DNA of 64,000 bases from Azolla caroliniana (lineage: Eukaryota > Polypodiophyta), in NCBI GenBank assembly GCA_043228905.1, contig JBHGNT010000014.1:4464001-4528000 (forward strand), given 5' to 3'. The translations under genes and the position numbers were made by a program. This document shows positions 21,174 through 32,366 of this stretch, in pieces. The number at the start of each line of letters is the position of its first letter. The stretch's first letter is position 1. The notes under the pieces are model-generated. The model did not search any database, was not told where the DNA came from, and worked only from the letters and a program-made list of their open reading frames with translations.

Positions 21174-21917
21174 CTAACCTTGGGCGTTTGTGAGTGCTTT
21201 TCTGACTCGCCAAATAGCACGTTCTCCACAGCATGGTCCTTCAACGAAAATCGCATGGATGTTCACCCATTTGCGTGGCGCGGGTGTCCTTGTTCTTATG
21301 TTAGCGTTGCTCTGGTCACGGATGGCTGGTGGTTGTGCACGTTCTTTTTGGTTGGGCGGTTTCGCGCTTTGGAGTTCGTTGAGATCAATGGGACGTGATT
21401 CGAGTGTTGTTGCAACGAGTTTCTCGGACCTCACCCCATTTGCCGTTTGGAAGGAGACAATGTTCTTGCTTGGCGACAGGAGGCATTCACTTATGTGACA
21501 CCAATCCAAACCGAGGAGGCACTGGGTGTACATCACTTCCGGTGGGAGTACCTGAACTCGGATTGAGTGGTCGCTGTATTTCATCTTGATGTTACACACG
21601 AAGGTTCTGAGGCAACATGATGTGGAACCATCGAAGCCACGGAAGTTGTCGTTGCATACTCCAAGCTCAGGGCAACCTAGACGTCCCCATGTCTCGAAGG
21701 AGAAAAGGGTTAGTGATGCTAAGGTGTCAATTACCGTCGTTAAAGGTACGCTGTCGACAAAGCATGGTAGTTGCTTTGTCCCGTCATTAGAGTCGACCGC
21801 CTTAGCCATGGATGTCGGGTGGGTGTCCCCTTGTCGTTTCAATTTTGCTTGTGCATTGCGAAGGTCAGTTTCTAGTCGGGCTATTCGGCCTTCGGAGGCC
21901 TTAAGTTTGTCTTCCAC
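21174..21917 (-). pseudogene. Coiled coil plus retropepsin-like domain 3' of integrase (element L)
   Basis: The minus frame of 247 codons begins with a heptad-rich helix (KLKASEGRIARLETDLRNAQ). It then shows a retropepsin-like fold: VPLTTVIDTLASLTLFS as active-site strand, with DTL where DTG is expected, and CLLGLDWCHISEC as the later conserved block. It lies downstream of the integrase of the same strand, with no LTR between and the linking sequence readable. Protease normally precedes RT in Ty3 elements. The changed Gly suggests it is inactive in this copy. It may be an extra 3' domain or a rearranged protease. Confidence 0.6.
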
Positions 21918-21959
21918 TTCTCATTGTCGAGCCGTGAGTAGGGCTTCAAGGGTGAGGGG

Positions 21960-22720
21960 TCCGTAGTAATGTTTGAGCTTACTCCCATTCATGAATCCTA
22001 GGATGTCAAGGCCTTCGAGCGTGCGTATTTGACATGCTCCTGCTTGGTAATCTCTGAGACCACATATGAGAGTTCGCCACGTAATTTGAGCTTCTTTTTG
22101 TGCCGTTGAGAGGCGAATTTGAGAGCCATGTCTCCTTCAGCGGGGTCTTTATCTCTAACCTTGTTGTCGTGCCACGCCTTTCTATTAGCTCTCTGTCAAT
22201 AGTGCTTGTAATGCGAGAAGGCAAGTTTCGGTCAACCGTTCTAGGTTCTCTAGGGGTGACGGGAGGGGATCCCTATCCCATTGTTCTTGTACGGCTATCC
22301 TGAGGCTGGGGACAAGGAACTCGATGGGCAATACCGCTTCTTGTCCATATACTAGTTTGAATGGCGTGTGGTGAGTTGCGACTTTGTAAAAAGTGTAGAA
22401 AGCCCACAATGCCGCTTGGAGTTTGGTGCTCCAATCAGACCGCGAGGCGATGATTATCTTTGTGAGCACTGCGCATAACACCTTATTCGTGCTTTCCGCT
22501 TGTCCGTTGCACCGAGGGTAATAAAGGGAGCTCTTGCGGTGTGTCACCATAAATTCTCCTAGTAGATGTGCTATCACTTCGTTGAGGAAATGGGAGCCTT
22601 GATCACTAATTATCTCGAGCAGACATCCAAACCGTGATATGACGTTTTCGTATAGGAATTTGGCGGTGCTACGTGTGTCGGCATTAACACGAGCTTTATC
22701 TTCCACCCACTTGGTAGCGA
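21960..22720 (-). pseudogene. Element L integrase (Ty3/gypsy), broken
   Basis: Continuous to 22185, then shifted frames to about 21960. Integrase core blocks: ISDQGSHFLNE (second catalytic Asp), YYPRCNGQAESTNK (Glu), AFYTFYKVATHHTPF, and LVYGQEAVLPIE. The first catalytic Asp and the zinc finger are cut off at 22720, where the P2 LTR starts. The interruption falls after a readable ATKWVEDKA-type segment, so P2 inserted into this element. A basic C-terminal region (MALKFASQRHKKK) follows in another frame. Confidence 0.8.
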
Positions 22721-23794
22721 TGTCGTGAAGATTTTCGGCAATAGTGTGAAAATCCCATAAAACATACGAAATCGAGTATGAATCACATAATACAATAATT
22801 GTGAAGATAACATTTTAAATAAATTTAATATCTAAGTACAAAATGATGGAGGTTTCGAATGCACTTTATTACACGAGAAACGGACAACTAAATGTCAAGA
22901 TATGAGGGTATAAAGTTTGTGAAAGGAAAAGAGAAAATTGTGAGATATCCCACATAGGCACGACAAATACGGCTCTCATCATATATAAGGTAGAGCAAAA
23001 GATATTATCTTTTTGTCTATGTGTGGAGCATAGAGAGTTCAAGGTAACTTGAACTAAGAGTGGAGGTGGGCTAGCTACTCGTAAAGGGTTTTGGCCAACC
23101 AAAACTGGACCAGCGATGGAGCCGGTGATCCGGCGCCAGTGAGCCACTGGCATCCGACGGCAATCCGGCGACGGCGAGGCGGCGGCATCCGGCGAGGCAC
23201 CGGTAACCGACGGCATCCGGCGGCGGCACCAGTATCCGACGGCATCCGACGAACCGGCGTCCGGTGACTAGATAAATAAATATATAAATATATATATTTA
23301 CAAGGAGGGCAAGTAAGGATTCGAACCTTGCACCTCCGAGTTAGGAGTCAATTGGCTTACCATTAAGCCATGACATTTAGTTGAATTTATATTTCTATCA
23401 TTGTACTTTTACATGTAAATTCTCATACATGAGAGCTAAAATGAGTGACATGGTTATCATGCACCACATGTAATACATAAGCGCCAAATGACAAACATGC
23501 ATTTTATGCATGTCTTGTACCCTCACATGCATCATATGCATGAGAGCATCTATAAAAGAAGGAAGGGGGAGGAGAAAAAACGGGGGTTTTTTTTTTTTGG
23601 TGATGAAATCCAAAGATAAAAGTTCAATCAATCTCTCTCAATCGTTTAATCTCAACTTCTCTCTTTCCCAATCTATCTTAAGTACCTTCTCGCCAAAGCT
23701 TGTGCCAAAGCTTGTACCGACTTTGAATCCTTCCGGTCCAGAACCCCACCGGTTCCACCTCACGATCCGCGCGTAGTGACGGATCTTCACGACA
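22721..23794 (+). repeat. 5' LTR of P2 (1074 bp)
   Basis: Starts TGTCGTGAAGAT and ends ATCTTCACGACA: a perfect 12-bp terminal inverted repeat, long for an LTR. Inside are two TATA-type boxes (near 22980 and 23549), a CCGG-rich segment (23110-23275) and a minus-strand tRNA-like module (23317-23370). The K copy (18137-19325) keeps the same order. Confidence 0.82.
23300..23372 (-). other. tRNA-like module with perfect A and B boxes inside the P2 LTR
   Basis: On the minus strand TGGCTTAATGG (A-box consensus TRGYNNARNGG) at 23360-23370 is followed 32 bases later by GGTTCGAATCC (B box) at 23317-23327. D-arm and T-arm-like pairing is partial, and I see no complete acceptor stem, so this is not called a tRNA gene. 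Confidence 0.6.
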
Positions 23795-23802
23795 TAATTA
23801 AG

Positions 23803-23815
23803 TGGTGAACCCGAC
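23803..23815 (+). promoter_or_regulatory. Candidate primer-binding site of P2
   Basis: TGGTGAACCCGAC, eight bases after the LTR; the string or its start is conserved at 11121 and 18121-18133. The tRNA is not identified. Confidence 0.6.
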
Positions 23816-23861
23816 ATGAAAGAGGCGGTAGGAAGGATCAAGTCGAGATTAATACTTGGAG

Positions 23862-26057
23862 ATGGCGTCCTCAAGCAACCAAGCGGGAGAGCTCGAAAGG
23901 ATGATGCTAATCGTTGAGCAAATGATGAGATATCAGGACAACGACGCGAGCATGGAGAGGGCTGTCGATCGTGTCGTAGAGCTCGAGGGCCAATTCGATG
24001 GAAGGAACGTTACAAAGTTCCTTGATGCATATAGAAGGGAGATGAATCAGAGGGACGTGTCCGAGGCACGTCAAATCGTAAGCTTCAAGAGAGTTGTCGC
24101 CAACAACATCCAAAGACGCATCATCGAGCTTCAAGAAGGTAAGACAACATGGTCCGAGTTCGAGAAAACGATACTAGCGGAGTTCGTGACTGAAGACTCA
24201 ACGAGGATGACTCGACATGCCCTGATGAAGTGGATAGAGAAGAAGAATAAGAAGATGAGCGTCTCGAGGGTGTACGACGAATTCGACCAGATGTTTAGTC
24301 GTCTCCCCAATACGGACCAAGTGTTGCTTGAAGAGGACAAGACTTTGTACTTCTTGAAGGTCGTGGACATAAAGGATAGACGGGAGTTGGGGACTCTTCT
24401 CGAAGATGATACCCAAGCAAATGGGCTCGTAGCGGACTGGATCGCGGTGAAGCGGGCATGCAATAGGCTCGACAAGCGTCGCCAATGGGTTGATGACACC
24501 GACTTGACGGGATCGACTACCACGGAGAAAGCAAGACCGCCGAAAGTAGCTGAGCCGCCAAGACAAAGTAACATGGAAGAAAAGAAGCTTGATGACGACA
24601 TCATTGAAGAGCTAGCGAAGAAGTTCGAGAAGGTCACGCTAGCCAACATGAATCGTCGGGGCCCTAAAGGAAAAGAACCCTTTAGATGTGTGTGGTGCGA
24701 TAGCATGGACCACATGAGAAGGGATTGTGCGAGCCTTCGAGAGGCGATTCGACAAAATATCGTATACATAGAGGGCAACATGATCTGCTCAAGCGAGACT
24801 AGAAGACCCCTACGGGTGAATTTCGGAAGAGGAGGAATGAAGAAATCTATGGAGGATGCCGATGCGACTCATGTGGATGCGATGCACTATGCTGCGTCGG
24901 CCGGAATAAGAGTCGGGAAAGACAAGATTGAAGCTGCTAGAGCGGGAGCAAAGTTTTGGACTTCCGTTCTCGAATATGAGAAGAAGGGAAAAGTCACATC
25001 GAACGAGGTAGAGCTTGCGGACCGAAGTGTGCAAAGCATAACCGGGTGGTCGGATCCGGTGGACGACAACACCATACTCGCAGAAGTGATGTGCGACAAC
25101 CAAGAGGTGTTCGTCAAAGAAAAGAGAAAGAGAATAGAAGAGCAAGGCCCATCAAAAAGACATGAAACAAGGAATGCGAAAAAGAAGGACGATGCGGAGA
25201 CGAGTCGACCTTTACAAATGGAGGAACGAGAATCAAGCCGAAAAGGGGAGCCGAGCATACGAGTTGAAGACACGGTTCGATCCGTGAAGGTTGGTGTCGA
25301 AGACCCCGCTCAGAGGACAAGGACTATACCTACCTATAAGCTAAGGTCGGACATAGAGCAGACGACGGACCTAAAGAAGATTCTCGAAGAACGAGTTCTT
25401 GATAGCCACGTAACTTTGTCCTTGAGGGAATTGCTTGGCATTACGAAGGAGTTCCATGACACGATCGTGGACCTTGTAAAGAGAAAGAGACAACAATCGG
25501 ATGAGGAAGAAGAGAAGTCGCAAAAAGCAAAAACGAATGCCATAACGATGGCAAGAGACGAAATCGATAAAGATATGGTGGACAACCACTACACTCGACC
25601 TCATTGGGCACAAGCGACAACGGAGACGCCGATGAAGATCGGGGAGAAGAAAGAGACCGTGGTAGCCTTGATCGACCACGGCTCGGAGATTAACCTCATG
25701 TCAACCGACTTCTACAAAAAAGGAAGATGGCCAATCAATACAAACCACGGATGGAAGATTCGCGCGGCAACAAAGTCTACGGAGGACTTGTACGGAGCTT
25801 GTCCCAATATCAAAGTCACAATCAGGGATGTGGAGATGGATCAACACTTCTTCGTACAAGAATCGGCGTCGCATCCTGTCATCCTAGGGCAACCTTATAT
25901 CACATCATCTCGGATGGAGACCAAAGTGTTCAATAATGGAGCAGCCTTCGCACGAATAAAGAGTCTTGACAACCAAAGATCGGTCCAATTCCTAACGGTG
26001 CGAGCCAATCATGAAAGGAATCGAGATAGTCTCAGAGGCGAATCCTCGGATTTTTAG
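23862..26057 (+). CDS. Family-P gag-protease protein, apparently intact
   Basis: 731 residues from the ATG at 23862, chosen because it starts MASSSNQ as in K and lies just after the primer site. Order: helical capsid region (residues 1-220), zinc knuckle CVWCDSMDHMRRDC at 276-289, a long charged Lys/Glu-rich linker (about 400-560), then a retropepsin-like domain with VVALIDHGSEINLMS. The catalytic D605 is followed by His-Gly, not Ser/Thr-Gly. It ends at TAG 26055-26057. Pol is open in the -1 frame across this stop, so a Gag-Pol fusion by frameshifting is likely. No internal stop is seen. Confidence 0.88.
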   Translation: MASSSNQAGELERMMLIVEQMMRYQDNDASMERAVDRVVELEGQFDGRNVTKFLDAYRREMNQRDVSEARQIVSFKRVVANNIQRRIIELQEGKTTWSEFEKTILAEFVTEDSTRMTRHALMKWIEKKNKKMSVSRVYDEFDQMFSRLPNTDQVLLEEDKTLYFLKVVDIKDRRELGTLLEDDTQANGLVADWIAVKRACNRLDKRRQWVDDTDLTGSTTTEKARPPKVAEPPRQSNMEEKKLDDDIIEELAKKFEKVTLANMNRRGPKGKEPFRCVWCDSMDHMRRDCASLREAIRQNIVYIEGNMICSSETRRPLRVNFGRGGMKKSMEDADATHVDAMHYAASAGIRVGKDKIEAARAGAKFWTSVLEYEKKGKVTSNEVELADRSVQSITGWSDPVDDNTILAEVMCDNQEVFVKEKRKRIEEQGPSKRHETRNAKKKDDAETSRPLQMEERESSRKGEPSIRVEDTVRSVKVGVEDPAQRTRTIPTYKLRSDIEQTTDLKKILEERVLDSHVTLSLRELLGITKEFHDTIVDLVKRKRQQSDEEEEKSQKAKTNAITMARDEIDKDMVDNHYTRPHWAQATTETPMKIGEKKETVVALIDHGSEINLMSTDFYKKGRWPINTNHGWKIRAATKSTEDLYGACPNIKVTIRDVEMDQHFFVQESASHPVILGQPYITSSRMETKVFNNGAAFARIKSLDNQRSVQFLTVRANHERNRDSLRGESSDF

Positions 26058-27345
26058 AGCAGACTATTGAAGCATGGGGCACAAATAGTCCGAGCAATCA
26101 CAAGACCCCACAAGAAAGAAGAGTGCATGGATTGCGAGGAGAAGCAACATGTGTCACACCTAGTGGCGCATGTAAACTAGTACTACCCGACAAGAAGCAC
26201 AAGCGCCGGATACAAGAATTCGAGAAGATGCTGAAAGAAGAGAACATAATAGAAGAAGGAGAGTTCGTGACTCATATTATGGAAGAAGCCTCATTTAACG
26301 ACACCATTGGCGAAATCGAGGAGGTCGTGGACTTGAGCTATCTTCACAATCAACACGTGATTTCAGTTAACTCCGTCAACATGTACGCTATCACCGATGA
26401 ATACCGTCGTGGCATCTCGATGAAGGAAGCTGACATCAACACGAAATATAGAACGGTGGATAAGAAGATCAAGCCAGTTGCGGTTCCACTACCGGAAGAT
26501 AGCTGGCAAAAGATGAAGGAAGTGGCTAACGATCCAAGCTTAAGAGATCCGAAGAAGATAGGTCATGTCTTCACCAAAGAGACGAAGGGGAAGCTAGTTG
26601 GAAAAGAGGATTTCCTTCTCCCTGAAGAGGAGCGAATGTTTCGCGATATGCTTGAGAGACATGGGAAGGCTTTCGCATTCTTCCCACGAGAAATCGGATG
26701 CGCCGACCCAAAGGTTATAGAGCCGATGGTGATCTTCACGGTGCCTCATGTGCCTTGAAATTTGAAACCGATACCGGTTCCGAGAGCACACCTTCCAAAG
26801 CTGATCGAGCTCTTAAAGGAGAAGGTGAGTATGGGAATTCTAGAACCATCGAATGCTCCTTATTCCAATAGGTGGTTCACGGTGCCGAAGAAGAATGGAT
26901 CATTGCGATTCATCCAAGATCTTCAACCCCTCAACAAGGTGACAATTCGAAATGCCGGAATCGGTCCGAGCGTGGACGAATTTGCCGAAGCGTTTGCGGG
27001 CCGGTCCATCTACTCCATTGGCGATCTCTACTCCGGATATGACCAATTCCAATTGGTGATCGACAGTCGGGACAGTACAACCATGAGGACTCCGATCGGG
27101 CTTGTGCGGATGTGTACCTTACCCCAAGGCGCAACGAACTCGGTGGCTCATATGGTGAATGCCATGAATAAAGTCTTGAAGGATTGCATCCCGGACATCA
27201 CGATCCCATTCTTGGATGATACTCCGATAAAAGGATGTTCAGATGAGGAGAAAGATGAATCGAAAGATAAGAAAGGTTGTAGAAAGTTCGTTGCGGATCA
27301 TATGAAAGATTGCGAGAAGGTGTTTCAAAGGCTCGAAGATAAGTT
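26042..27345 (+). pseudogene. P2 pol, N-terminal part to RT (truncated)
   Basis: The -1 frame is open from before the gag stop. It reads through a linker similar to P1, the DDTIGEIEEVVDLSY and KYRTVDKKIKPVAVPLP blocks, then RT (PYSNRWFTVPKKNG, LYSGYDQFQL, MCTLPQGATNSVAHM, FLDD near 27211-27222). One in-frame TGA at 26756-26758 stands where P1 has TGG. Similarity to P1 stops after VFQRLED at about 27342, so the rest of RT and RNase H are missing. Confidence 0.85.
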
Positions 27346-28800
27346 GGGGTTTATCTACGTGGAGGTACGCTCCCTCCGAACCCGCACATCCTCCGGTATG
27401 TGCCGAAGTTCTCGATTCCTCATATCCGTCTTCACCCAAAGCTTCCTCTGATTCTCCCCTTATGTCGACTATGAGTTGTAATTCACTTTCTTCGCTTCCC
27501 GCATCACCGTGGTCTTCGTCCGATTGCTCCTCGTTGTTGGCCTTGGCTTGGATCACATAGGGTTTGTCGTCGGTCCGCTTCTTGAAAATCTTCACCCGCT
27601 TCCCGGCTATAGGAACTCGTAGTATTGTTCCATCCAACTCGAACAGTCGGTACGTTCCGTTGTCGAAGACTTTCCGAACCGCGTATGGCCCAAACCACCT
27701 TTTCGCGAATTTCCGCATCGTTGTATGTTGATGGTCCAAACTACTGTCATAGACGATCACCCAATCTCCTTCTTCAATCCTCCTCGGTCATACTCGGTGC
27801 TTTGTGTCGAACCGGCTTTTGTTCCGGAACCGTGCTTCTTGTTGTCGGCGTATTGCTTCCACTATGTCTGCTGGTCTTCCCTCTAGTTGTCGTATCCGGA
27901 CCGCTAGTAGTTCTTCCCGGCTCATCTCTTCCTTCCACGGTAGCACTGTCCATGTTGCGATCGCGGTTTCCGTCGGCATTACCGGTGCTTGTCCGGTCAT
28001 GAGTTCTGCCGGCATGTAACCGGTTACTGAGCTATGCGTCGTCTGATCCGCCCATAGTGCATACGGAAGCATCTGCGGCCAGTCCTTCACCTTTCCATCG
28101 CATGCCTTCGCAAGTGCTTTCACGATCGGACTATGTCCACGTTCGATTTTCCCGTTGGCCTCCGGATTGTATGCCGTGGTCAACGATAACCGAACTCCGT
28201 GTTTGGCGAAGAATCCCCTAGCTTTGTCCGAGTCGAGTTCTCCCCGGTCCGCAATCACTTGTCCTACGCACCCGTACCTGCAAAATACTTCCTCCAAAAG
28301 AAATTGGCATACCGCGGAACACGTTTTCCTCTGAAGCGCTCGACCTTCTACTTGATTCGTGAGATCTTCCCGAGCTAATACCAAGTATTTCTTTTGTCCG
28401 ATCCCGGTTGGCATGGCCACTATGTCGACCATCCACTTGAAGTTGATTGTCGGTGAGAATGTCGGATGTAACTTATCTCGATGTCGAACCCCGGAGTAGA
28501 CTTGACATTTCTCGCAGCTTTCCGTGAACTCCGCGACATCTTTGTACATTTTCTTCCACCAATATTTTTGCTTGATCTTCACAAATGTTGCCCATGTTCC
28601 TCGGTGTCCAGCCCAATCGGATTCGTGAAACTCGGACATTATCCGGTTTCGTTGCTCTTTTGTCCCGACTACTCGAAGTGGTATACCATCCGGTCTTTTC
28701 GGCGCCCTCCATATTAATCCGTTTTCCAAGAAGAACTTTTGGACTTGCCTCTTCTTCCTTCGGATCTCGTCTAGAATTGTTGTCAGCATTCCAATTATGC
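27346..28800 (-). pseudogene. Inverted family-P integrase fragment (M)
   Basis: On the minus strand, from a connection region (RRKKRQVQKFFLENGLIWRA) through the HHCC finger (HESDWAGHRG to CEKCQVYS), core Asp in WMVDIVAM, Asp in ADRGELDSD, Glu in NGKIERGHS, to the DGTILRVPIAGKRVKIFKK end block also seen in P1. One TGA at 27788-27790 interrupts it where CGA is expected. It meets P2 tail-to-tail. RNase H and the end of RT belong to neither half. The upstream limit with copia N is not sharp (28760-28860). Confidence 0.85.
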
Positions 28801-29563
28801 CTTTAGTTGTGCTCTTGTCGGTCGCCTCCATTGCGTGCCGACCTGCCTCATCCACCATGAGCACGAGGCCTATCTTCCTCCATGTACAACATCTTTTTGT
28901 CGGTGTGCATACTCGTCGATGCACCCCCATGGTTCTCTTCAACGAGAAGCATTGATTGCAACTTGAAGGATGACAGTGTATTCTCCCTCATGCAGAACGC
29001 CGTCTGGAATGATCCGAACTTCTACGCCAATCCTCCAAGACAGAGCTACACCATTTCTTCCTCCTCGAAGATCACATTGATGGAGGCGAGAGAGTCGTAG
29101 ATGTCCTTGATTCGGGAGGTGTAGTCAACCAACATGTCTCTTTCTCAGACGTTGCTCAACTCTTGCCTGAGCTGAAGCTTTATGGCTATGGTGCTCGTGG
29201 CGAAGATCTTCTTCAGATTTCCCCAAGCCTCCTTTGGCGTCTTGGCATCGTGGATGTAGCCGAGTAGCTACTCACCGACACTGGATGCGAATCAGTAGAG
29301 AACTCTCCTTGCCAGTTGTTCCCAAGCAGAAAAATCCCTATGTATCGAATCCAGTGTTGCATCATTTGCTCCTTCGACATAACTCCAATATCCATGTCCC
29401 AACATATATTGGTGCATCTTGTATGACCAAGATGCATAGTTGCTCCGTCGGAAGCGAGTTTCCCATGCCTCTGTCCATTTCTCATTTTCGTCTTTTCTTG
29501 TCCGAAAGTCAAGTTTTGTCTGTCCGCAGCTAAGGATATTCTAACCCTCGCGCTCTGCTACCA
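28800..29563 (-). pseudogene. Copia N gag fragment, minus strand
   Basis: Read leftward from the LTR: primer site TGGTAGCAGAGCG at 29551-29563, then in broken frames copia gag features of the DUF4219/UBN2 type (KLASDGATM near 29460, QLRQEL and DYTSRIKDIYDSL near 29120-29190, SFKLQSMLLVEENHGG near 28930). It runs out near 28860 where the family-P integrase begins. Confidence 0.7.
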
Positions 29564-29953
29564 TGTAAAAGAAATAATGCGGAAGCTAAATACTGATCGC
29601 AACTGGCTCAACCGGATTGCAACAGAAACACAGAGTAGTTAGGTGAGAGAGAGAGAAAGAGAGAGCAAGACAACAAAACCTTGATTTCAAAATAATGAAA
29701 CGCTTTGTACATACAATGTGCTCAGAGAGAACATTTATACAAGTCCTTAAAAGGACTGATAGAAGTACTGACAAGTACTTCAATGCTCGTACCAAGCAAC
29801 TGACACTGGCTCCCAGAAGTATGCCCACATACTAGGCTAGGATCATAGGCCTCTAATGGCCTACCGGTTACCGTTTACACTCTGATCCAGACATTGATCC
29901 GGCTCTTGGCTTATTCAACCGATCCGAATCATGTTGAGCTTGCTCGCTCAACA
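29564..29953 (-). repeat. LTR of copia N (390 bp)
   Basis: On the minus strand starts TGTTGAGCGAGCAAGCTCA at 29953 and ends TTTTACA at 29564, next to the primer site. The same start and end occur in the Q LTR at 31347-31867. Confidence 0.8.
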
Positions 29954-31346
29954 TGTAAATATTGTTATTGCTAGTCTTAATTGAGTAGTACACTAGAAAC
30001 TAAAAATATGTGTGAGATGTTCGACAATGTTTATGTTGTTTTTGGGTAAAAATGTCTGGATTCGAAAATTGTTTTCCTCATGTTTTATTTGATAGAACTT
30101 CCTTTGGCCCCATGATCAAAATTTTAGAACTTTATCCTCATTACACACCAAATCATTGGTTGTTGCACTATCTTGATTGAATGATACTCTAAAAGCTAAA
30201 AATGCATGTGAGATGTTGTCAAAATGTTGATTTTGCTTTTGGGTGTAAAATGTTTAGATTCATAAATTGTTTCCCCATGTTTTTCTTGGATAGAACTTCC
30301 TTTGTCTTTGTTCCAAAATTTTAAACATTATTCTCATTACACAACAAATCATTGATGAATTTTTTTATGTTTGATTCCTCACTCCTCTCTTTGTCTCTTC
30401 AAATTGTAATCGATTCCCTCAAGAGGACATTGTCATATTATAAGATACCTATATATGAAAGCATACTTATATATATATCTTCAAGATATTAGACTAAGAC
30501 TTCCATCGCTAGACTTGCCTCTAAGAGCTAACAAGTTAGTTTTTATTAGTATCTAGTATCTTACGACTAAAACCTTTTGTGTAGGGTTACATGCATCAAG
30601 ATATCATTGCTACATGGCATGAAATCATGCTCTATCTTGAGCACTCTTAATTTGTCTTGTGTAATATGTATCATATATTCACATATCCTTCGATAGCTGA
30701 TATTATATATATCTCATAAAGATCAATGTTAACCTCGATTAAGGCTCATGGCCAGAATAATACATCAATATCAAATGACTACATCCACTCGATGTATGTT
30801 TGGAGAAAACTCCATAATAGAAAGTTAGTGTTCCTATAAGCTTGAAGCATATCCTCATTGATTTGAATAAATTATTTGATTGGTTCATTAGAGGAAGGTA
30901 AGTCTATGGAGCACATGATCAATGTAGTTTCTACATCAACATTAAACTTTATCCAAAAGTCCACTTGTCAACTAGAAATATTTGTCATTGGTAACTTGAC
31001 AATGGGAACATTAAATTGCATAATCATTAATATGAAGATGTGTCTTAGGCGAAAAGAAATTAGTAGAGATGATAACAAGTGTATGGTGTACTTAGTGAGG
31101 GTGCAAAAAAGAATTCTATGTGTACACCTACACGTACGCGTGTGTGTATTCAAAGATCTATTGCACATTCCTGTGAAAACTTTCCATGATCAAACAAGGA
31201 ACGTGTCATATTTTTCGGCCCGAAACTCAAAGTTTGGGAAATGAAGTTACGAGATTTTGACAAAATTGACATATAATAGACTGTTGAACTATCTCATCGG
31301 AAACCTTGTTACATCAACATGAAAACTTTGCCTTGAGGGTCCTGAG
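29954..31346. other. AT-rich spacer with a ~196-bp imperfect tandem duplication
   Basis: Two similar units start near 29978 and 30174 (shared GTGAGATGTT, GATAGAACTTCCTTTG, CTCATTACACA and AAATCATTG strings). The remainder, to 31346, shows no gene or element I recognise. Confidence 0.5.
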
Positions 31347-31867
31347 TGTTGAGCGAGCAAGCTCAGCATGGGCTGGACCGGTTGGACAAGCCGGTAGGTC
31401 AGACCGGAATCAATCTAGTTGGCTAGGCCTAATTTTTGGACCGAATGCCGGATTGGCTGAAGAAGCTGGATACCGGATCCGGATGGCAGACCAAATGTCG
31501 GATCCGGATGATGGAGTGGTTGTGGACGCCGATCTGGAACGTCACACGTGCTGAGTAGACCTATTTTATTAAATAGGTCCAACGTAGGCAATTAGTGTCA
31601 GATACTCCTTTAAGAGCATTGAAGTACAAGATAGTATTTCTTAATGACCTTGACAAATGCGCTTGTATATATAAAGTGCACATAAGTACTGTGTAATGTA
31701 CTGAGCATTTCTGTAATAGAATTTTGTTGTCTGCTCTCACTCAGTCTCTCGAATCTCTCTCTCTCTATCTCCTTCTTGTACTCTGTGCTCTGTGTTAACA
31801 ATCTGTTCAATTTCCGGATAACCAATTGACTATCAGCTCATAAGCTTCACATCTAACTTTTTACATG
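31347..31867 (+). repeat. 5' LTR of copia Q (521 bp)
   Basis: Starts TGTTGAGCGAGCAAGCTCA and ends TTTTACA. It is followed at 31868 by TGGTATCAGAGC, a Met-type primer site. Related to the N LTR but in opposite orientation, with 1.4 kb between them. Confidence 0.82.
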
Positions 31868-32366
31868 GTATCAGAGCGTGAGGGTTGAAAAGCATTCTCC
31901 TCAGTCAACGTAGTTTGCTAACACAAGCCTTCAACAGGGCTCTAGAAAAGAAAGAACAGAAACATGGACAAATGAATGGGTGGTGCTCTTCCGACAGAAA
32001 AGTTCGACAGAAGCAACTATGCATCTTGGGAATACAAGATGCACCAGTACTTGCTCAAGCACGACTACTGGAGTTGCATCCAAGGAGAAACGAAGTGGCG
32101 TCGGAATCGGCACACAAGGATTTTCCGGTTTGGTAACAAGGAGCAAGTAGAGTCTTGTACTTCCTTGCATTCTGTGTGCACGATCCAATGTTGCACTATA
32201 TTCGGGATGCAAAAACGCAGAAGGAGGCATGGGAAAATCTGAAGAAGATTTTTGCAACAAGTACCACGGCCTGGAAGTTGTAGCTTCGCCAAGAGCTCAA
32301 CAATATCTGATAGAAGGATATGTCAGTAACCAACTACAACACCAAGATCAGGGAGATCTGTGATGC
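31868..32366 (+). pseudogene. Copia Q gag fragment
   Basis: Begins with the primer site. ATG near 31976 leads into KFDRSNYASWEYKMHQYLLKH, a DUF4219-type gag start. A frameshift near 32090 and stops follow (KEAWENLKKIFATSTTA in another frame). It ends at about 32366, where an inverted copia gag begins. Confidence 0.75.

Larger units (their letters stand above)
22721..27345 (+). mobile_element. Ty3/gypsy element P2 (family P), 3' part lost
   Basis: LTR 22721-23794, primer site at 23803, gag-protease 23862-26057, and pol from about 26057 to the middle of RT. At about 27345 sequence similarity stops and an inverted family-P integrase begins. No 3' LTR is present. The 5' LTR inserted into element L. 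Confidence 0.88.

Noticed and set aside
23300-23372. A functional tRNA gene
   Set aside because: A and B boxes are good, but there is no complete acceptor stem and the anticodon arm does not pair well; it lies within an LTR.
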